From contig CP136065.1 of the NCBI GenBank assembly GCA_032622095.1, positions 211,278,151-211,342,150 of the forward strand: a stretch of DNA of 64,000 nt, written 5' to 3'. Under the pieces are notes generated by a model, which had not been told where the DNA came from, did not search any database, and saw only the letters and a program-made list of their open reading frames with translations. This DNA comes from Siphonodentalium dalli. Taxonomy: Eukaryota; Mollusca; Scaphopoda; Gadilida; Siphonodentaliidae. This document shows positions 12,361 to 23,290 of the stretch, one piece after another. Positions within the stretch are counted from its first letter, which is position 1. Each line of letters begins with the position of its first letter. Made by a program: the position numbers and the translations under genes.

Positions 12361-12534
12361 ATCATTTTAATATTTATATAAATGGGCTCCTGCATGGCAT
12401 AATACTTATTAGGTTACAGAAGGGTGATGTTAGGGCGCAAGTTGAACTTCATACATTATGGCTTCTCCCTGACAACAGTCCACTTCTCCCTGAAATTTCT
12501 AGGAGGATCCCTGGTTTAATATTGAATTATCTAC

Positions 12535-12652
12535 CTTTGTTTGAATTCAGAATAGATAATTCTGTTGGGGAAGCCCTTTCTGCAGATACGTATTCCTTCC
12601 AGCACACCATTACACTGCAACTGATGAAGCACCAGAGTAGCATCCATTAGCC
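12535..12652 (-). CDS. myosin heavy chain reactive-thiol (SH1/SH2) exon
   Basis: A 118-nt exon: two bases completing G, then [38 protein letters not shown] and two bases of R. It contains both reactive cysteines (SH2 in QCNGV, SH1 in RICRKG), the helix linking the motor core to the converter. The acceptor is gatttcag and the donor gtagataa. No open frame flagged it because it is short; it was found by looking for the missing segment. Confidence 0.95.
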
Positions 12653-13960
12653 CTGAAATCACGGAAACGATTGTGAAACCTGGCACGGCACTCAGATATA
12701 CAAAATATGAAGGTACCAGAGCAAGTTCATATGTGATGAAAATAAAACAGTTCTAAGCTATTTACTGTTAAGTTATGGATTTATATTTACAAAAAAATAA
12801 AGTTCCTTTGACTCTGTCCATTGCGTAACAAATGTTCCACCCATCCCTGACTGCAGTTGCAGAAATATGACAACACTGGAGATAGGTAGTCATAATTTCC
12901 CTTTAATTTTTCTCTGTGGTTGAAGTTAAAATATCTAAATGAAAATAATATAGAAAATATAAATCATAATTAAGTGTCTACATATAAGTTATGAAAAGTC
13001 TGGAATTCTTTCAGTTGGCGTAATTTTTTGCCAAGTCAAATCCTGTGATCACATTAAATTTGCTGTTTGTATGACAAATAATCGATATATTTAAAACCCA
13101 TTGTCTGGAACTCTGTCATGCTTATCGCACGTTAATAACTTTTTACCCATATATTCGATTTAGCCCAAATTTGGACAACATCATGTGATGTATCTTAGAA
13201 GACAATACACAAAATTTCACACAGACTGGTAAAAGAAAAATGTTATATTTTGTTCTCACGATTGGAGCAGATGTCAGCACAGACGCCTCTGAAAACACTG
13301 ATTACATACTAAAATGCTGATAAGCAGATTCGACTAAATTAAAACGAGAATTCGGTTTTAGGTTGGGCATAAGATTTGGAATCGAGGAATTGTACTCAAA
13401 GACGGCGAGGTGATGGTCCCGGGATGCAGTTTCACACACATCCAGCAGTTCAAAATCTCGTTTGAAAAGCCACATTCTGGGTTGACCAGGTAACGCCATA
13501 ACATCACTGTCGAATCTAGCTACTTTTTCTTAAAGAAATTGACCAGACTGGTAGCATACATTGCATTACAATTGGGTGGAAACAAACATGAAAGTTTAAT
13601 TTAGATTTGATTATTAATTGCTTATATGGACATTATGGGACCTAACTGACTAAAATGACAGAAAATGCGTGCACACACCAAAAAGCAATAAAGAGAATTT
13701 ATAGACCCATCATTTTTGACAGGCAATCCCATAATCACTGATATCATAGTGTGATGTATTTAGCTTCAGAGCCTTCAAATCAACAAATATGAAGAATAAC
13801 CAAGATATATGATATAGATATCATTCCCTCACAGAAAATCAGGTTATACAGGAAAATTATTATCTATTATAGATATGATTGTATGTATCAATTACAATCT
13901 AAATATGAAAGTGTTTTTTATAAATCTGATTGTAAGTAGGTTCAGTCATATGTTGACAGA
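12653..13960. other. myosin intron without recognised content
   Basis: AT-rich. A 65-codon minus-strand frame at 13302-13499 has unusually even base use but matches nothing I know and has no splice partner. Confidence 0.5.
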
Positions 13961-14020
13961 GAGAAAAGGGACCGATTGTGTTGAGGGTAGAAAAGGGACC
14001 GATTGTGTTGAGGGTAGAAA
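13961..14020. repeat. 27-bp tandem repeat, 2 units
   Basis: GAAAAGGGACCGATTGTGTT then GAGGGTA, twice in a row. Confidence 0.85.
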
Positions 14021-14274
14021 AGCTAATCACTTAATAAAATGCTTCATTTTTTTTCTTCAAATGCTCTAATGTGAATCTCAAAATATGTTTAGTACTATTT
14101 TAAAAGAATAAAACAAAAATTGTCATTGAAACAAAATGCTATAATTGTCAAACTTGAAGATAAAATGTCGCTTTAAAAAATTGGTTAGCAGGAATTTAGT
14201 TCCAGAGAATTTCAATATCATTCTTACATTACATATCTGTAAGTTTTATCCTTAGCAAGAGGATAAATAATCAA

Positions 14275-14520
14275 CTTATTATGACAGGAGATGTGCTGGT
14301 GCTGCATTAAATATCCTGTGCCAGTGCATTCTCTTATATATGTGAGTCTCCCATATACAAGATAATGCACAGGCTTACAAGGTCAAGATAAATATTGTTA
14401 GGCCAATACATTCTCTTATATATGCAAGGCTCCCTATGGAAGACTCACATATATAGAGAATGCACTGGCACAGGTTTTTCACAAAATTTCAGAATTCTGG
14501 CAGTCATGGAAGGGTTAAAA
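14275..14520. mobile_element. A-family TTAA MITE
   Basis: Two related hairpins (GTGCATTCTCTTATATATGT type) and an end reading AGTCATGGAAGGGTTAA. The left TTAACCC end is worn (TTATTATGACAGGAG). Confidence 0.72.
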
Positions 14521-14593
14521 AAGAAACTATAAGTGAAAATTACTAAACAATGATAAGATCTTCAATATTGCAGTGACCATTTACTAATCTCAC

Positions 14594-14681
14594 CTGGCTC
14601 TTTGACCTCATTAGGAATTATACACCTGACAAAATGAGGCACAGTCTGTCGCAGTGTCGCCATCAACTTCAGGAGGGACTC
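14594..14681 (-). CDS. myosin heavy chain exon after loop 2, copy b (ESLLKLM)
   Basis: An 88-nt exon encoding [29 protein letters not shown] and one base of G. It has the same length and phase as 15376-15463, with the [11 protein letters not shown] core intact. [11 protein letters not shown] resembles the sequence seen in vertebrate smooth and non-muscle type myosins, whereas copy a is scallop striated-like; that comparison is from memory. The acceptor is ccaatcag and the donor gtgagatt. Mutually exclusive splicing with copy a is inferred because both together would repeat the strand. Confidence 0.93.
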
Positions 14682-14874
14682 CTGATTGGAAGGGAACATA
14701 AAAGTGCTAATATAAGTGACAGGTACAAGAAAAGAAAGAGATTGAAAGGAATATTTTAAGGATGACATGCAAACAGGAAACAGAGTTCATGGACAGAATA
14801 ATGAGGTAACATTCCAGTGTATTAAATCAGTCACCTTTATCTATAAATAAATATATATATCAGTCAAATTACAT

Positions 14875-14960
14875 TAACCCTTTCATGATGGGAGCTGCGA
14901 TGGTGCAGCATTAAAGCGATACAAAATTCATTAAAATACCTGCTTTGAGTAGGTTTATTC
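14875..14960. mobile_element. A-family TTAA MITE, left fragment
   Basis: TTAACCCTTTCATGATGGGA then GCTGCGATGGTGCAGCATTAAAG, after which similarity stops. Confidence 0.65.
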
Positions 14961-15375
14961 GCTCTGTGCACCAGCGGAGTGTTTCACATCACTTTAATTG
15001 TAGTAAAACATAAAATCCATCCGGCACCAAAAATTGCAAATTGATCACAAGATAGATCTCAGTATAAAGACGAAAATCTTTAGATTTGTTGGCTAAAGTA
15101 ATTAATTTTTTTATCCCGGCCACAAACTCAAAACAAGCAATGCCTAGACGTTGTTGATAAATTGCCTTATAATTTATGAAAATATATAAAGGAAAAGACC
15201 ATGATCAAAATTTGACATTTATAATAAAAGTGACTGATATAATCTATAAGTCTGTATAAAAGTCTGACTGAGACAAACAATACTATAGTGTGTAGGGAGA
15301 CAAACTAAGAATTCACACACCATGCAATGACTATACTAAGATAGATAACTCTATATACAGCACACACTGCTATAC

Positions 15376-15463
15376 CTGGCTGTTTGAACTCGTTAGGGAT
15401 GATACACCTAACGAAATGTGGATGAGTGCTGTATAGATTTTTCATGAGCTTGTTGAGTGATTC
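15376..15463 (-). CDS. myosin heavy chain exon after loop 2, copy a (ESLNKLM)
   Basis: An 88-nt exon encoding [29 protein letters not shown] and one base of G. This helix and strand sit behind loop 2 and lead to the reactive-thiol helix. It matches scallop [20 protein letters not shown] almost residue for residue. The acceptor is tgttatag and the donor gtatag. An alternative version of identical length and phase lies at 14594-14681. Confidence 0.94.
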
Positions 15464-15495
15464 CTATAACAGATCAAAGCAATGTAAATATATGG

Positions 15496-15636
15496 GAACC
15501 AGGGCTCAAAATACATTTAATTTTGCGAGAATAAAATGCTGAATCAAGTTAGTCATAAAGCACTGAAAATTGAAACGTTTCGCGAGAATCATTACGAGAA
15601 TCGATTCGTTGATTCTTGTCGAATCTTAAGGCCTGG
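15496..15636. repeat. dispersed 135-bp repeat (inverted copy at 3883-4013)
   Basis: Sister of 3883-4013, opposite orientation; it lies just upstream (in the myosin sense) of exon ESLNKLM. Confidence 0.75.
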
Positions 15637-15877
15637 AAACTAAAGTCATTCAGATGGTGTACTAGCTAACAATTAAGTAGTTTTCTTTGTAGGCCCATCT
15701 AAACGTTCCACGTCCTGAGATAGCGAAGAAACCCCTTAACCTGCAGTAGGGATTCCATGTATATGCTGAATGACATATCTTTCAAAGTAATTTTGAAATG
15801 TAAGATGTTTATTTAAGATTTTATTTAGTTTCTGCCTATTGGAATGCATATTCATATATAAGCATTAAAGTGTATTA

Positions 15878-16265
15878 TTAACTTCTTTGCTGCTATAGGT
15901 CCATACTGAGCCCAGATGTAAAATATCACGCAGTGTGCTACACATCCATACTGATTACAGACAAAAATGTCCCACTGTGTGCTATACGTCCATATTGAGT
16001 ACTGATGTAAAATGTCACGCTGTGTGCTATACGTCCATATTGTGTATGGACCTACTTCAGCACCCAGCAATCGGCCGTCATTCATAAAGGGAACTCAGAA
16101 ATTAGTGCCTCAGAATCATTGTATCTTGCCATTAGAAATAGTGTATGATGCTCCAGAATTTATGGTAATAGCCTTTCAAGACATTCCCATTATGTTTTTC
16201 CACTGAAAATTGGCTATAATGTCAATGGCCCAGGACATGACATCATTCATCAGTGAGGAGGTTAA
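15878..16265. mobile_element. H-family TTAA element
   Basis: TTAACTTCTTTGCTGCTATA to ATCAGTGAGGAGGTTAA. It contains two to three local repeats of GTGTGCTATACGTCCATATT. The right end matches the 71-bp minisatellite unit (CATGACATCATTCATC). Confidence 0.75.
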
Positions 16266-16719
16266 TTGTATAAATTGATTGAAAGTATCAAGCATTGATA
16301 AGGATAAACCAGAACAGAAAACCTGAACAAAACAATTGAACACACCATTGAATGTACTCATAGTAGTGAACATCCATACAAAATTTCATTGAGATCCGAC
16401 AATCAGTAGTAAAGATATCTGCCCGGACGGACTGATGGAAGGCTTGTTGACAGCCGGATGGATGGACAGACCGAAGGATTGGATGCATGTAATCCAGTAT
16501 ACCCACAATTTCCTTCAGTTATGGATATAACTAAATGTGCCATGTACTGTCGAATAGGACAAATGACACCCCAATGTATACATGGACTACAAATTCTGCT
16601 AAAATAGATCTGATCCGGCATACATTTATGTTTAACTGCAAATATCTGTGCAAATTTTTTTTAAATTGACACTAAAATGAAGCAATGAAAGCTAGATCTG
16701 AAAAGTTGTGTCCTCAGCA

Positions 16720-17148
16720 AGCCTGATTATTGTGTGTCTGTCATTTGCAGAATGAGGTTCCCAGATGGTGAATTTAGTGACGCTATCTCGCACGGTGGGC
16801 TAGCATCACCAAATTCACCCTCTGGAGACATCATTCATGCTATGGGAGACCTAGGATCAGATTGAAGTTCCCCAGTTGAAGTTGGTGATGTTCATCCATG
16901 AGGCACCTCGATTATGCATTTTATCTTCTGCAAATTAGGGGATATAGAAACTTCCCAGAAGGGAAAAAGTAACTAAATACAATGTTAATTTGTGACTATA
17001 GATATTTCCCAGAAGATGAGGCTTAAGCAGAATGAGGTTCCCAGAGGGTGAATTTGATGATGCTAGCCCGATGTACGGGATAGCATTTCTAAATTCACCC
17101 ACTGGGGACCTCATTCTGCAAGTGATAGACACACTAAATTCAGGCTTC
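16720..17148. mobile_element. G-family MITE
   Basis: Ends GCCTGATTATTGTGTGTCTG and the complementary CAGGCTTC region; both arms carry the GAGGTTCCCAGAGGGTGAAT hairpin. More diverged than the copy at 52343-52806. Confidence 0.82.
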
Positions 17149-17230
17149 GTCCTCAGATGAATGGATGATGCAGATAATTGATTCCAGTATATCCATACTT
17201 CAGTCTCTTTGAAAAGCTGACGAAAATCCT

Positions 17231-17611
17231 TTAACCCTTTACCCAACAGAACGGCCCTGTGCCAATGCATTCTCTTATATATGCGAGTCGACCATAGGTC
17301 GCCTCGCATATATAAGAGAATGCATTGGCTTAACACATTAAAAATTATAAAATTGTTAAAGAATGTAAGAAAAAATGGTAAAAAAAAGATTTTTTTTAGG
17401 CCAATGCATTCTCTTATATATGCGAGGCGACCTATGGTCGACTCGCATATATAAGAGAATGCATTGGCACAGGGCATAACTATCACAATGTGGTCAAGGA
17501 GCCGGTTCCAATGATATCCATATTTGTATGGTTCTATTGAGACAGACTGAAGATATTTTAGGCTGTTGAATCTTTATTTGGCCGGTTTTGGCCGGTTTGT
17601 TGGGTAAAGGG
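17231..17611. mobile_element. C-family TTAA MITE with two hairpin cassettes
   Basis: Left end TTAACCCTTTACCCAACA, right end TGTTGGGTAAAGGG followed by ATA, so the right TTAA is lost. Inside are two copies of the CCAATGCATTCTCTTATATA hairpin (each about 80 bp) in inverse order, then a unique TATTTGGCCGGTTTTGGCCG segment. Confidence 0.87.
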
Positions 17612-17853
17612 ATATTGGAATTATGTCTCTAGAACTCTCTATTAAAATTAGGTTCTGTGTTGAAGGGATTCCCTCCATTTCATTGGAGAGTAGCGAAGAC
17701 TGCATGCGATTTCATTGGTTTATGACATAGCAGATCACGTCAGAGATTAAAGATCAATGACGTCTTGGATTATTGTCGGCTCTTCACAGAGACTGTCCAT
17801 ACTTTTGATGCGCGAGCTGGAGAGGTCTGAAATGATTGTTCATGTAACTGTAC

Positions 17854-17912
17854 CTTGTGTAGGGCTGATATCGTCTGGAACGCTGAGCTTTTCCTCTTCT
17901 TGCTGCTGCCCT
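17854..17912 (-). CDS. myosin heavy chain loop 2 exon
   Basis: A 59-nt exon: two bases completing E, then GSSKKRKSSAFQTISALHK, phase 0 at the end. It carries the basic cluster of loop 2 (KKRK), which binds actin electrostatically, and the start of the following helix. The acceptor is attttcag and the donor gtacag. Its small size suits a variable loop. I looked for a second loop 2 exon in the neighbouring introns and did not find one. Confidence 0.92.
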
Positions 17913-18169
17913 CTGAAAATAAGAAACAACGTTAATACCACGATATATATATATATATATAATGGTATATAGTCTCATCAATTCAGTTCACATGCTCGTT
18001 ATATTTTGTCTAACGTGCAAGTTTTATGTTTGCCAGACCATTTATTCTGTGCCGTGCAAGAATCGTGGATAATTTTTTTATCTAGACCAACTGGCGGTTG
18101 TGTTTATGTGTTCATGTTTATAAACAGATTAAACAAATTAAATGATATGGCTAGCTAGTACATCTCAAC

Positions 18170-18376
18170 TGTTATGATTAAAGCCACATGGCGGTTTGCA
18201 CTCCAAAATACACATAATATTATTCACTTTTGAATTTTTCTCAGTATCGATATATATCTGAACTACCTTTCTACGAGCATTATGTAACCCAAAAAGACAC
18301 ATTGAAATAATGAAAACTACAACTGTGAATACGGTGTTTGGGTCCCAAACACAAAACAGCCATTTGCACAATATGG
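18170..18376. repeat. dispersed repeat shared with 10900-11080 and 46325-46570
   Basis: TATCTGAACTACCTTTCTAC and GAGCATTATGTAACCCAAAA recur in the other two places with substitutions. Confidence 0.7.
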
Positions 18377-18870
18377 AACAGAAAAGAGCATTCCATGGTA
18401 GTCTATTCCTTATATGGTAGCAATAAAGAGCATTTGTCTGACTGCTGGCGAACAGTTGAAATCGGCTGAAAAATGGCTGTGACTTTGGCAAGTGTTTTTC
18501 AGAGCATATGAAGCCGGTACATCAAAAGTTTGTTTATTTATCGACCTATCGTATCCGTTGCTCCAAATTACATAGAAAAAGATTTGGAGGTTCGAATGAG
18601 CCATGTCCGTTTAAGCTAATTTAACACAACCCATAACCAAGTCTTTTCTTGATCTACTTGTTTAACACTTTCATGATGGGAGCTGCGCTGGTGCAGCAGT
18701 GAAGATCCTGTGCCAGTGCATTCTCTTATATACATAAGAGAATGCATTGCCTTACAACGTCAAAGTAAATATTGTTAGGCCAATGTATTCTCTTATATAT
18801 GCAAGCTTCCCTATGGGAGACTCGCATATTTAAGAGAATCCATTGGCACAAGATTTTCGCAAAAATTACT
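18377..18870. repeat. segmental duplication block (sister at 23285-23775)
   Basis: This stretch, including the A-family MITE at 18661-18855, is repeated almost identically at 23285-23775. The MITE was therefore present before the duplication that made the two receptor genes. To its left the copies diverge. Confidence 0.85.
18661..18855. mobile_element. A-family TTAA MITE
   Basis: Starts TTAACACTTTCATGATGGGA; hairpins TTCTCTTATATACATAAGAG and the second cassette are present. The right end is worn. A copy of this same insertion lies at 23573-23770. Confidence 0.75.
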
Positions 18871-19379
18871 AGTAGTGATTATGATATCTCGATTAAACTA
18901 ACAATGAGGATTACCGCTTACAAATAATTTTATATACAGTAGCAATTGACACCGATAACCAAAATAGAGAGAAACCAGAACCAAATTCAAATTCCATAAA
19001 CTGAAATGCCAAGAATCTAGTATAAAGCTGGTTACATCTGGATAAGTGAATTGATAACACATGGACACTGGTAAAATAAACCTAGTGAAAGCTAATATCA
19101 GTGGAAAGGATATTTGATGGCCAATTATCTGGGTCAGCATCTGTATCCGGAAGTTCATGAAATAATATATTAATTCTCTGGACAAGTTTGTCAGTGTGAC
19201 AATGAATCAATGAAAGTGTCATTGACTCTGCATGTATCTCAACTTGTAGATGGAATAATGTCATACATTACAGTCTATGGAGTGATAAGGAATGCGGAAA
19301 GTTTAAATGTTTAAGTAATACCAGAGGCCAACCCAAAGAGACATATGAAGTTTGGGTTAAATTGTAAATATAGCCAAGT

Positions 19380-19700
19380 AAAATCCAAGATGGCTGCCAG
19401 AAGCATTGTTTTTGTTGAATATCGTTCAAATTCGATATCACCCATCTAGAAGCGATCGTGAACATGACTGTAAATTTCAAAACATTTCTCCTTTAAATGT
19501 CGACTGCAGGGTGCCAATAGACTCAAATGTGAAATCAAAGATGGCCACTAGCTGCCATGTTTTTATAAGAAATTTGGAAAAATTTCTTATGGCTGTGTGC
19601 CAAAGGTTTTTTAACGAATTTTGGCTCACCCTGAAGATCCATATGAAGTTTGATGAGATGAGAGACCTGTAGAGTGTGCTAAAGTAAATTGTTGATGAAT
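19380..19700. repeat. diverged relative of the 163-bp repeat
   Basis: AGTAAAATCCAAGATGGCTG and GAAATCAAAGATGGCCACTA recur here with GAAGTTTGATGAGATGAGAG and a CATGGATGGATGACAGATGC tail. It probably belongs to the same transposon-derived family. Confidence 0.6.
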
Positions 19701-19977
19701 CATGGATGGATGACAGATGCTAACCCATGGCAATAGCTCCAACTTGACTTATGTTTATATGGCTTGATTTTCAGTGATTACATGTTGATAATTATATAAT
19801 ATTTCCAAGTTAATTGTGATCTTAAGTTCAGCTTCTGGTAAAACAGCACTTCTGCAGCCTGCAGCAGAGTTTAATGCATTCAAGATATCTATAATTTTAC
19901 ATGATTGTGTCATGATATTCAGTTCCAGTACACCAAATAATCAAGAATCAAGAGAAACAAGCAGTCGCAGACGGCAG

Positions 19978-20724
19978 TATCCCCCGCCGAATTGTGCAGT
20001 TAGGGAAGTGCATTCTCAATAATGTTTACGTTCTCAGTATGTGCTAAAAAAGAGGTGGGATTTTGTCAAAAAGCCTGGCTTGCGATCTCATTGTAGGTAC
20101 CGGTACTGGTCATGGGATGAATATACCAAAAATCTTTTTAATCCGTTGACATTTGTGGAAATTGTTCCCTGTGACATCGTCCATTTGCACCAAAAATAAT
20201 AAACATGCACCAAAAATAATAAACAAAGTCCAATAACTCTGCTGAAAATATCTGGCCGGACCTGGTTTGCGAACTCATTCTAGATACTGGTCAAGTGAAC
20301 TCATATACCAAAAATCTTTCAAATCTATTGACATTTGTGGAAATTAGCCCTGTGACGTCAAACAAAGTCCAATAACTCTGCTGAAAATATCCGGCCGGAC
20401 CTGGTTTGCGAACTCGTTCTAGATACTGGTCAAGTAAACTCATATCTTTGAAATCCGTTGAGATTTGTGGAAATGAGCCCTGTGACGTCGTCTATTTGCT
20501 ATTTGGTAAATTCGACAAAAATAATAAACAGTCCAATAACTCCGGTAAAAATATCTGGCTGGAACTGGCTTGCGAACTTATTCTAGGTAATGGTCAGGTG
20601 AACTCATATACCAAAAATCTTTGAAATCCGTTGACATTTGTTCAAGTTATGACTCTTACAAATTCGGGACAGACGGACGGAACCCATTCCTATATCCCCC
20701 GCAAATTTCATTTGGCGGGGGATA
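19978..20724. mobile_element. 747-bp element with TATCCCCCGCC inverted ends
   Basis: Perfect 11-bp terminal inverted repeats, TATCCCCCGCC at the left and GGCGGGGGATA at the right, enclose about 747 bp. The interior holds three to four tandem units of about 130 bp (GTCCAATAACTCTGCTGAAA and following) and ends in a GGACAGACGGACGGA tail. The sister locus beside receptor copy 2 (24085-24110) reads straight through without it, so this is an insertion after the duplication, or a precise loss there. No coding capacity. Confidence 0.8.
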
Positions 20725-21191
20725 ATAATTCCTGAACCATCACAATACCAGCAATTAAATTGCTTCCGATGTGACAGTGGTTGTGAGTGTGCATTTCATT
20801 TTTTTTATAGAAAAGAGGAAATATATCACAAAACGCCAGCTTTTAAACTAAAAGCCACAGATCTATAATGATCTAGTAAAAACTCTTAAATATCAAATAA
20901 CTGCATAAAATAACAAGAGTGCATCACACAGTAAGGTCCTGTGATGGTGATGCAAACAGAAGCTAAAATCATTAATGGAGTCTGCATGATTACAGTTTAT
21001 CACCACAGGTATAACTTCCTCACTTAATGGCCTGGCAAACAAATCGAACACTGCAGTGGGCTAGCGCTGCCTATATAAAATCACTCTTACTGATGTCAGA
21101 CCACATGTTCAGTGAATTCAGATACTAATCTACCAACAGGTAAAAATCAGATTTGAGGTCCAATATTTGAATCAGAACTATTCATATCAAC
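20725..21191 (+). repeat. duplicated upstream block of receptor copy 1
   Basis: This block aligns with 24108-24564 nearly base for base, including the TATA box and the sequence up to the ATG. The same duplication reaches further left in pieces (18377-18870 with 23285-23775, and 19880-19960 with 24040-24103), so the duplicated unit was originally several kilobases and included part of the myosin intron. Confidence 0.85.
21072..21080 (+). promoter_or_regulatory. TATA box of receptor copy 1
   Basis: TATATAAAA lies 112 bases before the ATG, inside a block conserved with copy 2. A start site about 30 bases downstream would give a short leader. The conservation supports a real core promoter but does not prove it. 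Confidence 0.55.
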
Positions 21192-22397
21192 ATGTTACCA
21201 CATGCTGTTATCTTCGTCTGGTGTATTTCATACAGTTTGACAATGGAAAGCAAAAGTGAGCATGAACGTTTGTATGAATATATTACCGCGGGACGCAACT
21301 TGAAAATTATTCCGGTTGAACGAGGGAAAACAAGCATTGAGGTTGCAATGAATTACAATCTGATGAAAGTTTACAAACTCGATGATGTTGATCAAGTTTT
21401 ATGGACAACTGGTTTTCTAGAACTTTATTGGAAGGACAATTCTTTACAGTGGAATCGTTCACTTTATGATAATATTTCTGAAATCGTGCTTCTAAGGGAA
21501 GATATCTGGTTACCGGACATCGACCTAGTCAACTTTCATGGATCGAGGATTAACCTACGTGAAATAAATCCAAAGTTGATTGTTAGAAGCGATGGAAGCA
21601 TCAAATGGATGGTAGGAACGACATTCAAGAGTAACTGTGATGTTACGATTGCTTATTTTCCATTTGACAAGCAAACATGCCGTTTGGTGTTTGTAGATTG
21701 GACTTATGGCTATACCGAATATCGAACTCAATTAAAGATAAAAACACGAGATAAAACAACTTCAAATTATATCATTGAACATAACAATAACTGGGACTTT
21801 GATGAAAATATGACAGAATGCATTTCTAGAAATATTAATAATAATAATGCAACATCATATGTTGGAAAGATTGTTTTGAGGAGAAAATCAACATTTATTA
21901 TACTGAGTACTATCATTCCTCTGGTAGTTCTGAGTATTCTCAGCATATACACTTTCAATATTCCAGTTGGTTCTGGAGAAAGGATCTCCTATGCCATCAC
22001 CGTCCTCTTATCTTTCGTGGTTATTTTGAATTTTGTATCATCAATTCTACCAGCAAATGGAGAAGATACATGTTATCTGGAAGTGTACATCACTCTAATG
22101 TTGTGTTATAGCGCAATATCGGTCATTCTAACAATAACAAGCTGCAACATTGAAAAAGCCAGCAAACCAGTGCTACGCATATGTGCCTGCATTACAAGAA
22201 TGGACAAATATCAAGATGCTGATAATGAGATCTCCAAGAAAATGTGGTTTGATATGCTCCTTGAAAAACTTGACTCCTTCTTCTTCAGAATAGCTCTGTT
22301 TCTGTTTTGTGTTACCTCCGGTATATTTGGCATCTTGTTCTACTTTGCAGATGAATCAGACCATTTAAAGGTGATTGCATTTCCATGCGAACCATGA
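21192..22397 (+). CDS. intronless Cys-loop (nicotinic-type) ligand-gated channel subunit, copy 1
   Basis: A 401-residue membrane subunit of a pentameric ligand-gated ion channel. A hydrophobic leader occupies residues 1-17. The extracellular domain has WLPDI (106-110) and a canonical Cys-loop C149 to C163, with thirteen residues between including FPFD. Four membrane helices lie at about 234-257, 264-287, 295-318 and 363-386. GER before M2, with no PAR motif, points to cation selectivity. The loop B region reads KWMVGTTFKSNC without the usual PP, and loop C (209-223) lacks the vicinal cysteine pair, so acetylcholine is not assured as the ligand. The M3-M4 loop is very short (about 45 residues). 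No introns interrupt it, as in a retrogene. It lies inside a myosin intron on the opposite strand. It ends ten codons earlier than copy 2 because CGA became TGA. Confidence 0.93.
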   Translation: MLPHAVIFVWCISYSLTMESKSEHERLYEYITAGRNLKIIPVERGKTSIEVAMNYNLMKVYKLDDVDQVLWTTGFLELYWKDNSLQWNRSLYDNISEIVLLREDIWLPDIDLVNFHGSRINLREINPKLIVRSDGSIKWMVGTTFKSNCDVTIAYFPFDKQTCRLVFVDWTYGYTEYRTQLKIKTRDKTTSNYIIEHNNNWDFDENMTECISRNINNNNATSYVGKIVLRRKSTFIILSTIIPLVVLSILSIYTFNIPVGSGERISYAITVLLSFVVILNFVSSILPANGEDTCYLEVYITLMLCYSAISVILTITSCNIEKASKPVLRICACITRMDKYQDADNEISKKMWFDMLLEKLDSFFFRIALFLFCVTSGIFGILFYFADESDHLKVIAFPCEP

Positions 22398-22880
22398 AAC
22401 TCCGACAGCTTCATTACTATAGTATCAAGGCTCAAAATAAGTGGCCGGTCACGGTCATTGTCCGACGAAAAATAGCTTATGTCCAATGCACTTCTGTATT
22501 TGTTGGACATTTTGTCCAATGCAAATTTTTAAACAATCTTGGTACATCCAAGGAGCCATTACTGGCCAAAAGTAAAAAATAGTTTTAATTGCAGATCAAT
22601 TCACAGTGAATATAATTACCTCATTCTTGAATTGCATGTGTATTTATTAATCGACGTAAAGTTTTTGAACTTTTGAAAACAAAAATAACATGGGTTTTTC
22701 CTGGGTGGCAATTGGACGCTCACGAAAATTAGCACATAATTGACAAAAAATAAGTTGATCGGAAATTTAAATAATGTCTCATACAGTACATTTGAAAATT
22801 TGACAGGACAGTCGGTAAAAAAAATATATTTTGAGCCTTGTATAGTATAGTAGGAGAATGCCATGAATATTCTATATATA

Positions 22881-23091
22881 GTAATGCTCTTAGTAATCGA
22901 CTTCTTAACCACAGCAGAATTATGGGTAAATTTTCAGGATTTAGTCGGAAATATGGCTTGTTGCTATTCATCGGAAAGATCTCCCAGAGAGCTTTCCGAT
23001 GAATGGCAACAAGCCATATTTCCGACTAAATCCTGAAAAGTTACCCATAATTCTGCTGTGGTTAAGAAGTCGATTACTTGGAGCATTACTA
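22881..23091. mobile_element. F-family foldback element, full length
   Basis: A 211-bp palindrome. Arms start AGTAATGCTCTTAGTAATCG and pass through ACCACAGCAGAATTATGGGT to a centre near AAGATCTCCCAGAGAGCTTT. It lies between the two receptor genes. Confidence 0.88.
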
Positions 23092-23172
23092 TACTTTCCG
23101 CCCCACATGCCCATTATAATCAAAATTGTGATTCAGCTAAGTTTTTTCTAATAAAAACGAATAAAATAGCTT

Positions 23173-23290
23173 AACCCTTTCATCATGGGAGCTGCACTGG
23201 TGCAGCATTATTGAACTTGTGCCAGTGTATACTCTTATATATGCGAGTCTCCCATAGGGTAGTGATCCTCTCATATATAAGAGAATGCAC
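23173..23290. mobile_element. A-family TTAA MITE, left half
   Basis: TTAACCCTTTCATCATGGGA to AAGAGAATGCACAG, where it joins the segmental duplication block. Confidence 0.7.

Noticed and set aside
13302-13499. 65-codon minus-strand frame MALPGQPRMWLFKRDFELLD
   Set aside because: Composition looks coding, but no myosin similarity, no family recognised and no partner exon.
21767-21958. Minus-strand frames within the receptor genes (also 25140-25331)
   Set aside because: Antisense of the receptor coding sequence; no independent signal.
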